DNA from: Rapana venosa
Taxonomy: Eukaryota > Mollusca > Gastropoda > Neogastropoda > Muricidae
Direction: 5' to 3'
DNA: 64,000 nt
NCBI GenBank assembly: GCA_028751875.1
Contig: CM054143.1
Location: 66,557,422 to 66,621,421 of the forward strand
Both the position numbers and the translations under genes were made by a program. The notes below the pieces were generated by a model that was not told the DNA's origin, ran no database searches, and worked only from the letters and a program-made list of their open reading frames with translations. Numbering within the stretch: position 1 is the first letter of the stretch; each line of letters starts with the position of its first letter. Of the stretch, positions 1-11,669 are shown piece after piece.

Positions 1-117
1 AAGTTGATTGCTGTTGGTACATTGAATACGCAATTGCATTTGTTTTTTTCATATAGCCATCTATTAAGAAAAAAATTGCGTAAGGATTATACTAAGAAAT
101 TCGTTATTGCATCTTTA

Positions 118-263
118 TATGTGTGTGTGTATGTGTTGTGCGTGTGTGTTGTGTGTTATATGTGTGTTGTGTGTGTGTGTGTGTATGTGTGCTTTGTGTT
201 AGTGTGTGTGTGTGTGTTGTGTGTGTGTGTGTCTTTGTGGTGTATGTGAGTGTGTGTGTGTGT

Positions 264-294
<31 letters not shown>

Positions 295-325
295 GTGTTT
301 TTGGTGTGTGTGTGTGTTTTGGTGA
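118..325. repeat. TG microsatellite
   Basis: Nearly pure (TG)n with occasional TA and TTG interruptions. The open frames over it on both strands encode only Cys/Val or Thr/His runs and are not genes. Confidence 0.95.
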
Positions 326-401
326 GTTACTAAACACAATGCTTTTCTCAATACGTTTTGCAGTTAAAATTTGTTTATAGTCAATTCAGGCAGCTCTTAC
401 T

Positions 402-620
402 AATTTTTTATTTGGGATTATGAAACGAGCACCGTTTATATCCAGTCCGTGAGCAGCAAGTTTTGTCATTTGTCATCCGTTCCAAAGGCAAAGGCTATTT
501 CAAGAAAGGAAAGTTTTAACGTGTGCACAGATATGGGCACACGGTCTCTGGTTTATAGTTTCATTGAAGGACTTTGGGGGAAGAGGAGGGGGCAGAGAAA
601 ACCTCTAACGGTCGTCTGGG
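402..620 (-). mobile_element. tRNA-derived SINE, reverse, degraded
   Basis: The reverse complement matches the body and 3' part of the SINE best seen at 46008-46352: the ACTGGAT-type 3' motif, the CAAAAC/TGACAAA-type motif and the GAGACTATAAACC motif are all recognisable in inverted form. Heavily mutated. An identical duplicate lies 16,384 bp downstream. Confidence 0.65.
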
Positions 621-714
621 TGATGGCTCGAACGGGGTCTCATATAGGAGTGCAGTGTCTATATAGGCTTGTCCGTCCCAGTAATGAAATAGAATCAGTA
701 CTATTTTGTGAGTG

Positions 715-746
<32 letters not shown>

Positions 747-771
747 GGGTGTTTGTGTGTGTGTGTGATGT

Positions 772-910
772 GTTATTATATTTTTATTTCTTTTTATTTC
801 GATGATCATGGAATAAGCATCATGTACTTTTTTATCTAATGTGTGTATGCAAAGTTTTGTAAATTGTGTCATGCGTTCCACCGGCCACTATGGCCAATTT
901 CGAAAAGGTA
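772..910 (-). mobile_element. SINE 3' part, reverse, 5'-truncated
   Basis: Reverse complement of the SINE 3' end (the GCTTATTCCAT..ATCGA tail motif and the ACAATTTACAAAAC-type motif). It ends ten bases before a forward copy of the same SINE, forming an inverted pair. Confidence 0.7.
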
Positions 911-920
911 AGCGCGAGCG

Positions 921-1231
921 GGGACGGGTAGCCTAGTGGTTTGAACTTGCGCTAGCAATCTGAAACCCGGGTCGCTTTTCGTAAGGGGAAATTTTTGGAG
1001 TTAAATCAGTGCAGATCCAACCCTCCCAAAAGGTCTTCGGTTGAGACTATAAACCGAGCCGTGTGGCGAACGCACGCAGAACATCTTGCACACTTTTAAA
1101 ATTGTTGTTTTGTAATAGTAGGCCATTGTGTGCCGGTGGGAACATCTGACAATTTACAAAACGGCATACACAGGGGAACTGCATGTAAAAATGCAATCTT
1201 CGATATAAAAGAATATATATAAAAAATTGTA
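921..1231 (+). mobile_element. tRNA-derived SINE, forward, near full length
   Basis: The head contains a box A-like TAGCCTAGTGGTT and a degraded box B (CCCGGGTCGC instead of GGTTCGATTCC). The body follows the intact copy at 46008-46352 (AAAAGGTCTTCGG..GAGACTATAAACC, CGCAGAACATCTTGC, GTGTGCCGGTGGGAACA) and ends in an AT-rich tail after CGATATAAAAGAATA. The internal Pol III promoter is probably dead because of the damaged box B. Duplicated at 17305-17615. Confidence 0.8.
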
Positions 1232-1727
1232 ACACTACAAAAATACATCACACACACCCACAAACACAAAAACACAACACAAACACAGCGTCTTTATGCT
1301 ATGTAGAGGCGCACAGCGTCTGGCGCCACGATAAAACCTGTTCGCCTTTGGGAGAGTTGGCTGTATGTGCCTGTTAGGGAGACGGATGACTAAACTGGCA
1401 AAACGCCTGCACACGGGACGGGATGTTCTAAGAAAAGATCGCGAGAGTTTTTCGTTATCCTGGAAATAAACGAACGAACATAAATTAATATTGAATCAAC
1501 AATCTCATGCATAAAAAGGCTGTATTCTCTGGGGGTTCAGATCAATGGGCGCAGCCGGTCTGAGTGAAGGCTAGGTGACGTGACGAGTCTGAGGACGAGG
1601 GTTTCATACTGCCTGCTGCTGCTGCCTGCCATGCTATACAGGGCGTTTGATGGGTGGTTTTTGCGGCCTGGGGAGTTCCATTATCTCCCACTCCCTCCAT
1701 TCCCCTGCAAGTTTCTTGGTTGAGACC
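1232..1727. other. Region without recognised gene
   Basis: Starts with a short CA-rich stretch, passes the end of block A, then holds unassigned sequence with a small (CTG)n run near 1615. I see no exon-like structure. Confidence 0.5.
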
Positions 1728-3640
1728 TCTGTGTGTGGGTGTGTTGTGGTGTGTGTGTTTTGTGTGTGTGGGCTATGTGTGTGTGTGTTGTGTGTGTTGT
1801 TTGTGTGTGTGTGTGTTGTGTGTGTTTGTGTGTGTAAATTGTGTTGTAATTGTTGTTAGTGTCTCTGAGTGGGTGTTTGTGTGTGTGTGGTTTGGGTGTG
1901 TGTGTGTGTGTGCGTTAGTGTGTGTTCATTGTGTTGTTGGTGGGTTTGTGTCTCTAAGTGTGTGTGTGTGTGTGTGTGTGGTGTTTGGTGTGTGTGTGTG
2001 TGTATGTGTGTGAGTTTGTGTGGTTCTTTCTTGTTTTGGTGTGTTGGGGAGTGTATTTGTGTGTGTAATTGTTGTGTTTGTGTCCTTATGAGTTGTGTGT
2101 GTTTGGGTGTATGTGTGTGTTTGTGAGTAAATTGTGTTGTTTAATTGTGTGTATGTGCCTTATGTGTGTGTGTGTGTGCTTTGTGTTTGTGTGTGTGTTT
2201 TGGGTGTGTGTGTGTTTTGGGTGTGTCGTGTGTGTGTGTGTCTTGGGTGTTTTTTGTGTGTGTTTGGGTGTGTGTGTGTGTGTTTGTGTGTGGGTGTGTG
2301 GTTTGTGTGTGTGTAGTGTGTGTGTTTGGGTGTTTCGTGTGTGTGTTTCGGGATTGTGTGGTGTTATTGGGTTGTGTGGTGTTGTTTGGGAGTGTGAGTG
2401 TTGTGGTGTGTTTGGGTGTTTGTGTTGTGTGTTAGGGTTTGTGTTGTGTGTGTGTTTGGGTGAGTGTGAGTGTTTGGGTGTGTGTGTGTGTTCTTGGTGT
2501 GTGTTCAGTAGGTGGTGTGTTTGGGTGTGTCTTTGGATGTGTGTTGTTTGTGTGGGGTTAATGTGTGTTGTTGTGTTTGTGGGTTGGGGTTGTAGGGTGT
2601 GTGTGTGTGTTTGGGTGTGTTTTTGTGTGTGTGTGTTTGGGTGTGGTGTGTTTGGGTGTGTGTGTTTGTGTTGTGTGTGTGTGTGTGTGTTGGGTGTGTG
2701 TGTGCGTTAGGTGTGTGTGTGTGTGTGGGTTGGGTGTGTGTGTGTGTTTAGTTGTGGGTGTGGGTGTTGGTGTGTTTGGGTGTGTGTGTGTCGTGGTGTC
2801 GTGTGTGTGTGTTTGGGTGTGTGTGTGTGTGTGGTTTAGGTTGTATGTGTGTGTGTGTTTGGCTGTGGTGGTGTGTGTTTAGGTGTGTGTGTATGGAGTT
2901 TGGTGTGAGTGTGTGTTTAGGTGTGTGTGTGTGTTTGGGTGTGAGTAATGTGTGTTTTGTGTTGTTTTGGGTGTGTGTGTGCGTTTTGAGTGTGTGTTGG
3001 TGTGTGTTTTGGGTGTGTGTGTGTGTGTGTTTGGGTGTGTGTGTGTGTGCGTGTGTGTGTGAGTGTGTGTGTGTTGTATTGTGTGTTTTGTGTGTGTTGG
3101 TGTGTGATTTTGGTTGAGTTTGGCGTTGTGTGTGTGTGTGGGTGTGTATTGTGTGTGTGTGTGTGTGTGTTTGGTGTGAGTGTGTGTTTGGATGTGTGTG
3201 TGTGTTGGTGGGGGGTGTGTGGAGTGTGAGTGTATTGGGTATGGGAGTGTGGTTTGGGTGTTGTGTGTGTGTGTTTTCGTTGTGTCGTTTGTGTGTTTTT
3301 TTCTGTGTGTGTGTGTTGGGTGTGTTGTGTGTGTTTGGGTGTTTGGTGTGCTTGTGTTTGGGTGTTGGTGTGGTGTTTGGGTGTGTGTGTGTGTGTTTGG
3401 GGTGTGTGGGTGTGTGTTTGGGTTCTTGTTTTTAATTTGTTGTTGACTTGTGTGTGTGTGTTTCGTAGATGTGTCTGTGTGTGTGTGTGTGTTTTGGGTG
3501 TGTGTGTTGTGTGTTTGGGAGTGGTGTGTGTGTTTGGGTGTGGGTGTGTGTGTTGTTTGGGTGTGTGTGTGTGTGTGTGTGTGATGGTGTGTTCCTCAGA
3601 GGGCTCCGAGGTTCAGCAATGGTGAGTGTTTAGTGTGCAA
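1728..3640. repeat. 1.9-kb TG/TTTGGG-rich low-complexity tract
   Basis: Almost only T and G on the plus strand, mixing (TG)n with irregular TTTGGGTGTG blocks. There are many overlapping open frames (up to about 210 codons) made of Cys, Val, Gly and Phe, produced by composition alone. No fixed unit length is visible, so it is low complexity and not a clean tandem array. Confidence 0.95.
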
Positions 3641-3709
3641 CGGTTTTTATGGAGTTATGTAGTTGCTATCGATTGGGGGATGCTGGGCTGACCACGACAC
3701 AGTCAGCAG

Positions 3710-3870
3710 CAGTTGGTGTTGGTTGGTGTGGTGGAGTTGGTGGTTTGGAGGGTTGGTGGTTGGTGGGTTGGTGGTTTGGTTGTGTGGTGGTTGGGTGGGT
3801 GGTTGTTGGTGGTTTGGGTGGTTGGTTGGTTTGTTTTGGGGAGGGTTTAGTTTTGGTCTTTTTTTTTTTT
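3710..3870. repeat. TTGGTGG-type G/T-rich repeat
   Basis: Irregular repeats of TTGGTGG/TGGTTGG ending in a T run near 3860. Separated from the TG tract by about 70 bases of ordinary sequence. Confidence 0.8.
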
Positions 3871-3999
3871 GGTCCTCCGTTCTCACCAGCACGTTGGCCT
3901 ATCTTCTCAAAGGCAGACCGGCGGATAAGTTAACGTGGGTGCAAGATGAACGCACCACTGCATTGTAAAATGTCAATGGGAAGGACTTCGGGGAAAAGG

Positions 4000-4850
4000 C
4001 GACTGGTATGGTCACGAAAAGACATGACCAGGCCCCAAGCAAGACGAATGGATTGAGAAACAATGTTCAGATATTGAAGAAAATTTGCAAGAACACAGCT
4101 GAAGAGCCTATTTCTAATTGTGAAAGAGCTCCACAGCAGAAACAGGACAAGAGTCACAGCCTGAAGACAAGAAGGAAACTGCCTCAAGAGGAAAATTATA
4201 TCAGTAAGATGGACAGAGATACTGTTCAGAGCTCTACAACATAGTCACAAGGTGACCCAGTGTACTTAACGTCGGACTCGTCAGAAGATGATGACTTCTA
4301 TCCATCGAGAAGAGTTGAGGCAGCAATTAATCACTGAAAAATGGGGAAAGCTGCAGGCATTGACAAATCAGAGAGCTGATCAAATACGGTATGTGGGGAG
4401 GAGGGAGTGACGATTCCTCCAAGATTTTGCAACAGATCTGGGCAGACTGGAGAGTGGCCACACGTGGTCAATCATCATCATCTGTCACCAGAAAGGCATT
4501 ACAGCAATGCCAAATAGCGAAGATATCAGCTCATAAGCCATGCAGTAAAATGATGTTTAAAAGTTTTGAACAGATAAAGCACGGGCAGAAAATTTCACGC
4601 TGAGAACAGGCAGGCTTCCGCCCAAACAGAAGCCCCAAGAACAATATTCAACCTGCGTGTTCGTGCGAGAAATACAGCAGCACCAACAGATATATACCAC
4701 TTTCATAGACTTCAAAAAGGCGTTTGCGTGTATGGCCGACGCATTATGGGCACGATGAAAAAATCCAAACATGGGATAAAGATCATTCGGACATACAAAG
4801 AGCTATACACAAAGCCCCAGCGCAGTGCTTTTCATTGAAATTTTAAATAT
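4000..4850 (+). pseudogene. RTE-like non-LTR retrotransposon fragment (linker and RT start)
   Basis: Read across frames, the plus strand gives a linker motif like DEWIEKQCSDIEENL, then an MGKAAGID motif, a QAGFRPN-like RT motif and a damaged DFKKAF-like motif followed by KYGIKIIRTYKELY-like sequence. These follow the order of the endonuclease-reverse transcriptase ORF of RTE-type elements. Stops and frameshifts occur every few dozen codons, so it is dead or represented by error-rich sequence. It carries neither the endonuclease start nor the YADD region. Confidence 0.65.
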
Positions 4851-5940
4851 TGCAGTTTGTTGTTGTTTATTTAGTATCTATGAACGAAAATATTTCGAAT
4901 GTACATCTACTTATTAGGCTTCAAATTACGATCAGTGTGATTGTAAAGTTTGTGAATGTGTGTGTATGTTGAGTGATTTATTTACTATTACCATGTCTTA
5001 CCTATTAGGGGATTGTTAATTTGAATACAATATTCTTTCTTTTTATTTTTTTTTTTTTGGTGAGTGATTTTCTTTTTTAACTGTGTGATTGTATGGGTAC
5101 TTTAGGTTATTTTTTATTCATTTGATCTAACATAAGGGTAGGGGATGGTGTAAAAGGAACATGGAGATATTCATTATCCCGAAATAAAAGAATTTTGTAG
5201 TGTCCTTATATTGTTGTTCTAATTCTCTTTCTTCTCTCTCTCTTTTTTTTTTGGAGTTTGTGTTTGGGTGGGGGAATTAGTATGGGCTTTATTTTATTGA
5301 ATGAGTCAAAAAAAGGTTTTTTTTTTTTTTATTGTCTGTCTGTTGTTGATTTCTTTTTTCTTCTGTTGTCTGTTGTCTTAATTTCTTTGTTAGTATTTCT
5401 TTCTTCTCTTCTTTAGTCTGTTGTTGTTGTTCTCTCTTTTTCTCTTTTCTGTTGTTGTTCTCTTCTCTTTTCTTCTTTCATTCTTTTTCTTCTCTTTTTC
5501 TCCTTGTTGTCTGTCTGTATCTCTATTTTTGTCTGTTGTCTGTCAGTCTGTTTTCTTCTCTCCTCTGTTGTTTGTCTTCTGTCTTCTCTCTCTATTCTCT
5601 CTTCTCTTATTCTCTCTCTCTTTGTCAGTCGGTTGTCTGTCTGTCTTTGTCTTGTTGTTGTCTCTTGACTGGTTGCTGCTGTGTTGTGTGTTTGCTGAAA
5701 TGGAAGCGTCACACTACTTACTTTTATCTCCCCTCTCGCGTCTTCGCTCCACCCCCCCAATCTTCTCTCTCGTTTGCTATTCGAATCTGTTGTATGGGGA
5801 GTGTGCAGGTTTGATCGTGCAGAGTTGAGGTGTTTTAGGTGAGTCCGTGCATAGTTACAAACGCGCAGATGTGTGCCTATGCGGAGGGGTGTGTGTTTAG
5901 GAGAGTGGTGAGATTATTTTTGTCTTGAACTTTTCATGAT
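4851..5940. other. AT-rich region with CT-rich tract
   Basis: 4851-5200 is AT-rich without recognised features. 5210-5690 is strongly pyrimidine-rich (TCTCTT/TTGTCTG mixtures); the open frames there are Ser/Leu/Phe or Arg/Glu/Thr composition artefacts. No gene seen. Confidence 0.7.
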
Positions 5941-6240
5941 TAAAGTATTTATTTATTGTTTGTTATTCTTTTATTCGAGGAAATGGAATAAGCATTGCGC
6001 ATTTTTACATCTGTCCAGTGTGTATGAGTTTTGAAATTTTTGTTATCTTAACGGACAAACTGCTGTCTTCGAACAGAGGAAATGTATTAAATTGTGCGTA
6101 GATGTTCGGGTGTGTTGACAGGGACTTCGATTTATAGTATATAGTTATCATCGATGTTCTTTTTGCGGAGAGTGGAGTGGGCATACTGATTTTAATCTCC
6201 AGAGTAAAATCCTCTTGAAGGGAGAATGGAAACATCAGAT
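5941..6240 (-). mobile_element. SINE, reverse, degraded
   Basis: The plus strand reads TTATTCTTTTATTCGAGG..GGAATAAGCA, then ACATCTGTCC and a GATTTATAGT motif, which is the SINE of 46008-46352 in reverse. It ends near GGGAGAATGGAAACATC, the inverse of the 5' body motif. Confidence 0.65.
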
Positions 6241-6254
6241 GAGGCTGTGACAGT

Positions 6255-6570
6255 CCATAGGTGTGTGCTCTAGTGCCCGCCTGCTGACAGTGAGGTGCTG
6301 TGCACTAGTGCCTGTGCTGGACAGTCCCAGCAGGTGCCTTGTGCATGTTGCCTGCTGTGAGTCCAGCGGAGCCTGTGCCACTTGTTGCTGCCTGATGACA
6401 GTCCAGTATGCTTCCTGTGCACTAGTGCCGCCTGCTGACAGTCCCAGAGGCTGCCCTGGGCCACTAGTGCTGCCCTGCTGACAGTCCCCAGAGGTGCCTG
6501 TGCCATAGTGCGCCTGGGAGTCAGGGTGCCCTGTGCCACTAGTGGCCCTGCCTGGTAGTGGCGGCTTTTG
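6255..6570. repeat. Minisatellite, about 40-bp unit
   Basis: Seven or so imperfect units built around CCACTAGTGC, CTGCTGACAGTCCC and AGAGGTGCCTGTG. Many small indels separate units. The open frames on both strands here are repeat artefacts. Confidence 0.8.
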
Positions 6571-6639
6571 CTGTGGGTCAGCTTGCTAGGTAGAGAAGGG
6601 GTAGGATCCCATGATTGTCAATGACCTGTGGGAGTTGGC

Positions 6640-6960
6640 ATTCTTTTTTTTTTAAAATTTATTTTTATTGTATTCTTGATATCGAGGATAATGGAAAGAA
6701 GCTCGTGTTCTTTTTTACATTCAGTCCGTGTGTATGGGTTTTGTAAATTTGTCATATGTTCCCGCGGCAAATGGTATTTACGAAAAGGGAAAAGATTTTA
6801 TGTTGTGCGCAAGATGTTCTGCGTGCATTCGCAAACGGGGTGGATTATAGTTCATCGAAGAAGGACTTTTGGGGGGTGGAGTCTGCCACTGAGGGTTAAT
6901 CGGGGGGAAATATCCTTGAAGGGAATGTAGGGTCGTATATTGCGGAGGCAATGTTTAACA
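6640..6960 (-). mobile_element. SINE, reverse, near full length
   Basis: The inverse of the SINE tail (TTCTTGATATCGAGGATAATGGA), body (TGTGCGCAAGATGTTCTGCG, GGATTATAG, AAGGACTTTTGGGG) and the 5' AATCGGGGGGAAATATCC motif are all present in order. The tRNA-like head is mostly lost. Confidence 0.75.
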
Positions 6961-6979
6961 TAGGTATCGTCTTATAGGT

Positions 6980-7230
6980 AATTCATCAATGTGTGTGGAG
7001 CGTGGTGCTGCTGTGGTGGTGCGTGCGTGCTGTGCGTTGTGTGTGTTGTTTTTTGTGTTTTTGTGAGTGTGGTGTGTGTGTGTGTGTGAATGAATCTTTT
7101 TTTTTTTTTTTACCTTTCTTTTTTTCATGCATGTTATTTTTCAACAACAAACAACTCTCCACTATTCTCTTCTCTTCTTTTTTCTCTCTCTCTCTATATG
7201 GGGGGACGCTTTGTAGTTGAAATGTTATCA
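6980..7230. repeat. TG-rich and CT-rich low complexity
   Basis: TG-rich stretch 6990-7090, T run 7098-7112, then TTTCTCTCTCTCT before 7200. No gene. Confidence 0.7.
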
Positions 7231-8220
7231 GTGTTGAATGAGAAGTGATTCAAATGTAACTTGGATTTGTGCTTGCCTGAGTTGTGAAGAGACTGGAAGA
7301 TCCATGCAGAGTTGGTTTAAGATTCGGCATGTGTTGGCTTGTTAGTGGCACTTTCATTGATTTCAGTTCGACGTGAAGTTGAGAAAATCGTAGTCATATA
7401 CCGACATTGAGTTGGGGCCAGGCTGCATCGACGGTGTTTACCGTAGGTTTGTTTGCTATTGACTAGGGTTTTTCTGGCACGGATGTGGCGATGTGGAGCT
7501 GAACCCGGATTGGACCAGGGTACGGGAAGGAAAGGTTCTGCGGCAAACAGTGAAACCGGTGTGGTTGTATGTCTCCTAATAGGACAAGTGGGAGTGCTGA
7601 AGGAATCGCAGCAAACCTGAGGAGCTGACTATGTTAAAGAACTGAAGGCAGAGGGTGAGGCAAGTAAAGAACATGTGAGGAATCTGAATGAAATGGCATA
7701 TTGAAAGAAGATGTTACTGAATTGAAACGGAAAACAAAGATTTGAAAGAACAAATGAAAAATTGTGTGAAAAGGTGGAAAAAGATGGAATTAAAGATTAT
7801 GACTTGGAAGGGATCTTAATAAGAAAAAATCCTTTCTTATGGCATACAAGACAGGACAATTGAAATTGTGACGACTGTGAAAAAACTGATCAAAGGACCT
7901 AGCCGGGCAATAGGATGAGTTAGACATGAGTTTGAAGGATCATCGTATGTAGAAACCCTAACTCCCTATATAGGTAGATGTGCATTCTCCAGGGTTAGGA
8001 GATGATTCGAGAAAGTAAACGCAAACTTGGACAGCAATGTTTATTGGAGAAGATTTCAGTTTCCGTGGTGGTGATATCAGAAGAAACTTGTTCCTCATTT
8101 GAGGATGGGAAAAAGATGGTAAAAGAGCGTATGGTCTTTGAATCATCGGATCTGTGGTAGGAAACTCAATCTAGAGAAAGTCAGAACCTAAATTACGGTT
8201 AGCATTCTGGTGGCCTACTT
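7231..8220 (+). other. Unassigned; possible decayed coiled-coil coding remnant
   Basis: Around 7625-7800 the plus strand, read with two frame changes, gives Lys/Glu-rich heptad-like segments (KELKAEGEASKEHV, VTELKRENKDLKEQMKN-like). That could be a dead retrotransposon ORF1 coiled coil or a decayed host exon. I recognise no family and found no intact frame over 60 codons. Confidence 0.25.
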
Positions 8221-9590
8221 AACAACTAAACATGCTACCATTATCAGTTCTTGGTGGTTGTTGTTTTTTTTCATGGGTTTTTGTTTTTTTCAGTCAGAGG
8301 GACAAATGTAAATCAGTCACCGGTGCATTACATTTGGCCCTCTCTCCGTGCAGCTGCATGAATTTGTTGGGTTGTCAAGGCTGTGGATGTAATGCTGTAA
8401 GTTGAGCTACTGTCAGTGCCCAGTAAAGTGTGTGATCAGATCTGTTTTTTAGCATTCAATTCAAATGCACGTTAAAATGAATGATATGAATATGTGTAAA
8501 AAAAAGTTTTGATTATGATATACGTAATAGATGTGTGGTGGTGTTGCTGATTTTTGGTGCTGTGGTTGTGTGATTTTGTGGAGAGAGTAGAGAGAGACGA
8601 GAGGAGAGAGTGAGGAGGAGGAGAGAGAAATCACATCAAATTAAATCTTGGTTGTGCTTACTGTCGGCAGGAATGTCAATAGGGAAGGTTGTTGAGATAA
8701 AACGATCAGAAAAAAAGTTTTGTTCCATTAGATGTGGTTACCAGATCTTGTAAATGGAATTTGGGGATATTAATAGTTGAAATGTTGTTGTTGTGGTTGT
8801 TTTTCTTAAATTACAGTACATTATAACCGTCGTATTCCATTTTATAAAACGAAAAAAAAAGGTGCAGAAAGATAACTTGTTGGATCAAGAAGGAACTTTT
8901 GTAATACATTAAAGGAATTAAACATCACTGAAATTAATGTTTAGTTGTTATTTTATAATAAGGGCATTAAATTTGAAAAAGGGTGTATTATGTGTTGTGT
9001 TAATCTATAGAAATAATTTGATGTTAATAGGGACTGTTATGGCTGAAAGAAGTTGCGGATAAAGTATTAGGCTTTCAGATGTGCATTATGAAGAAAAAGG
9101 CTATCATTAATTGATGTAGTTTTGTCCAGATCATCGGAGGTAGATTCTCATTGTTTTATATTACGTGAGTGCATAGGTGTAAATATGGCAAATATATGAT
9201 AAATATGTGTTATAAGTCTGAAGGTATGTATTCTAATTGATAAATTTGCTGGATTTGCTCATGGTTGTTATGTGTGTATCGACCGGGTTTAAAAAGTGTA
9301 ATGGATATACTTTGGTATCTGTGATTTGTATAAAGTTATAATCGATGACACACCTGGAAATGAACTTATTCAAACAACGAAGATTTCCGTTGCAGGTTAT
9401 TTGAACCATTACTTGTAAACGTTATCTTCGGTTTACGTTTATTATTATAAAATTTAATGTTTAGATTAAGTTTATGGAACTGGCACTGTTTGGCTTTGAA
9501 TGGTGTATTGTCCCCTTCAGTAAGGGGCTATGGCTTTATGAATAAAATTCGAGTTCGGTTGATGTTCGAGTTCGAGTTGAGAGTTCTATC
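8221..9590. other. AT-rich region, nothing recognised
   Basis: Contains a short GA-rich tract (8580-8630) and a short hairpin followed by AATAAA (9511-9546). No conserved coding or RNA feature seen. Confidence 0.6.
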
Positions 9591-9905
9591 TCTCACTTTC
9601 TTTCTTCTCTTTCTTTTCTCTCTTTCTCTCTCTTCTTTCTCTCTTCTCTCTCTTTCTCTTTCTTTCTCTCTTCTCTCTTCTCTTCTCTCTTGAAATTATG
9701 AAACACACAAAAACACACACACACACACACCCTTCTTCTCTCTCTCTCTCTCTCTTCTCTCGTCTCTCTCTCTCTCTCTCTCTTCTTTCTGTATTGTGGC
9801 TTGGGCGATTTGCATTTAAATCTTCTTCTTCTCTTCTCTTCTCTTTCTCTCTTCTTTCATTTTCTTTCTCTTTCTTTTTCTCTTTTTTCTTTATAGTTGT
9901 GGTTC
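9590..9905. repeat. CT-rich low complexity with short CA run
   Basis: TCTCTTTC-type polypyrimidine tract, interrupted by a CA run at about 9700-9730 and (CT)n at 9738-9785. Confidence 0.85.
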
Positions 9906-10069
9906 TTCTAATAAGGGCTTTTTATTACGTTCTATTTAATATTAATTTTGGGCTTTGTTGGATGTATTGAGTCAGTAAATGTTTTTTAACATCTTATTAT
10001 TACATTGTAACAAAATATGTGTTACTATTCTGCAATATGAAGGTGTTAAATTTTATGATTATAAGTTTG

Positions 10070-10500
10070 GCTTACTCTCTCTCTCTCTCTCTCTCTTTTG
10101 CTTCTCTCTTTCTCTTCTCTCTTCTCTAGCTGTGGTGTATTGCTGTTGTTATTGCTGTAGTTGTTGTTTTGTTGTTTGTTGATTGATTTGGGGTTTTTGT
10201 CTGTTTGTTTTTTTTTGTTTTGAGTATGATGTGTCTGTGTGGGGGGGGGGGGGGGGGGGGGGGTTGAACAGTTTTGGGTTTTTTTTTGTTGTTTTTGGGG
10301 TGGGGTTTTTCTCACCTCATTTGTTTGTTTGTTGTTTGTTGTTTTTTTAGTTTGTTGTTTTGGTTAGGGATGGGTTTTAGGTTTTTTTCTTTTTTTTGGG
10401 GGGGGTGGGCGGGGGGGGGTTCTGGGGTTATTTTGTTTCTTGTTTGTCTGGGGGTTGTTTGTATGTTGTTTCCTTTTTTTCTTTTTCTTTTTTAAAGTTT
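10070..10500. repeat. CT run, 30-bp poly-G run and T/G-rich sequence
   Basis: (CT)n at about 10075-10135, an unbroken G run of roughly 30 bases ending at 10263, then T/G-rich sequence with further G runs near 10398-10420. Homopolymers of this kind are prone to sequencing error. Confidence 0.85.
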
Positions 10501-10534
10501 TTCCTTTTGCTTTATGTTTGAAGTTTGAGTATGA

Positions 10535-10790
10535 GTTCATTATTAACATGTGACCCTACGGCGGGGACTGGATGTAAAGACATGGAGTTACTTATTATTA
10601 TTTGGAAAAAAAAATTTCTTCTATTACTACACTGTTTAGATGTTTTTTTTATGACTTTATGAGGTTTCCCCCTCTTTATTGTGTGAGTGTATGGGTATAC
10701 ACTATTTTTTACATGCATTCAATTTGTATGAGTATAATTAAAAAAGTGTTGGTGTTGTTGATGTTATGCTTGTGAGTATTATTATTAGTA
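10535..10790. other. Mostly unassigned, one SINE-like motif
   Basis: GGGGACTGGATGTAAA at about 10563 is the 3' motif of the SINE family described at 46008-46352; the rest is not recognisable. Confidence 0.35.
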
Positions 10791-10794
10791 TTTC

Positions 10795-10965
10795 TCATCA
10801 AACACAAACACACACTACGAACACACAAACCCACCACAACACCACACCACACCACAAACAATCACTAAACAATCACAATCACTTCTTACACAACAACACA
10901 ACACAACACAAAAAACCAAACACACACACCTACACACACACAACTCAGCACTCATCATCATTCTA
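10795..10965. repeat. ACACA/CACCACA low complexity
   Basis: A/C-only stretch of irregular CACACA, CACCACAC and AACACAAC units. Confidence 0.85.
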
Positions 10966-11379
10966 TCTCAGACTGTATAAGTTTAGATTCTTCTTTTGTT
11001 TTGTTTCTTTGTTGATATTGTGTGAATTATGTGTATTGAGTTAAATTTCATTATATGACATATATTTGAAAGAGTATAACAAAACAGAGGTGTTGTGCGT
11101 GATCGTGTACTGTTTTGGGAATTTAAATTGGATTTATCTTTGAAATACACAAAAACCACTCTGTCTCGGTCTCTGTTTCTGTCTCTCTCTCTACTTTTAC
11201 GTTTTGTATAGTTATGGTGTTTTGATGAAGGATTCATATTTTATATTTTCAATATTATTGGACTTGTCCTGCATTATTTTAACGCGTGCCCTATTTAAAT
11301 ATCTTTATTGTCTGTGTATCAAGTATATGTACCATTTGATAATGTGTCGATGTTTATTTTGTGACTTATTAAGTTTGGG

Positions 11380-11620
11380 TGTTATTTTCTGGTTTTGTTG
11401 TGGTGTTGTTTTTTTTCTCTTTTTTTCTTCTTTTGTTGGTTTGTTTTCTTTCTATTTGTTTGGTTGTTATGTTATGGTTGTGGGTTGGTGCTTGTTTTTT
11501 TTGGGGGGTGGGGGGTGGGGGGGGTGGGTTGATGGGGGAGTGTTTTTAGGGTTTTCTTTTATTTAGTTTGTGTTCGGGGGGTTGGGGAGTGTTGGGGGGG
11601 GGGGCTGCTTTGATGAAAGG
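11380..11620. repeat. T/G-rich low complexity with G runs
   Basis: TTTTGTTGTGG-type sequence followed by GGGGTGGGGGG runs (11500-11535 and 11576-11605). Confidence 0.8.
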
Positions 11621-11669
11621 GATATCTTCCCCATGTTTCACTGTGTGACTCCCCGTTTAATGTTGGGAT

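Larger units (their letters stand above)
1..1505. repeat. Long duplicated block A, first copy
   Basis: This block is repeated without a difference that I could find at 16385-17889 (offset 16,384). It contains a TG microsatellite, two reverse SINE pieces and one forward SINE. Similarity ends just after a shared CAATCT; the next base differs (C here, T in the other copy), then ATGC is shared, then the sequences are unrelated. The block may extend left of the window. Confidence 0.95.

Noticed and set aside
1654..3625. Many overlapping open frames of 60-213 codons in TG-rich DNA
   Set aside because: They consist of Cys, Val, Gly and Phe because of the T/G composition; no motif, start context or splice support.
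1728..3640. Telomeric repeat
   Set aside because: TTTGGG blocks are irregular and mixed with TG; no TTAGGG array.
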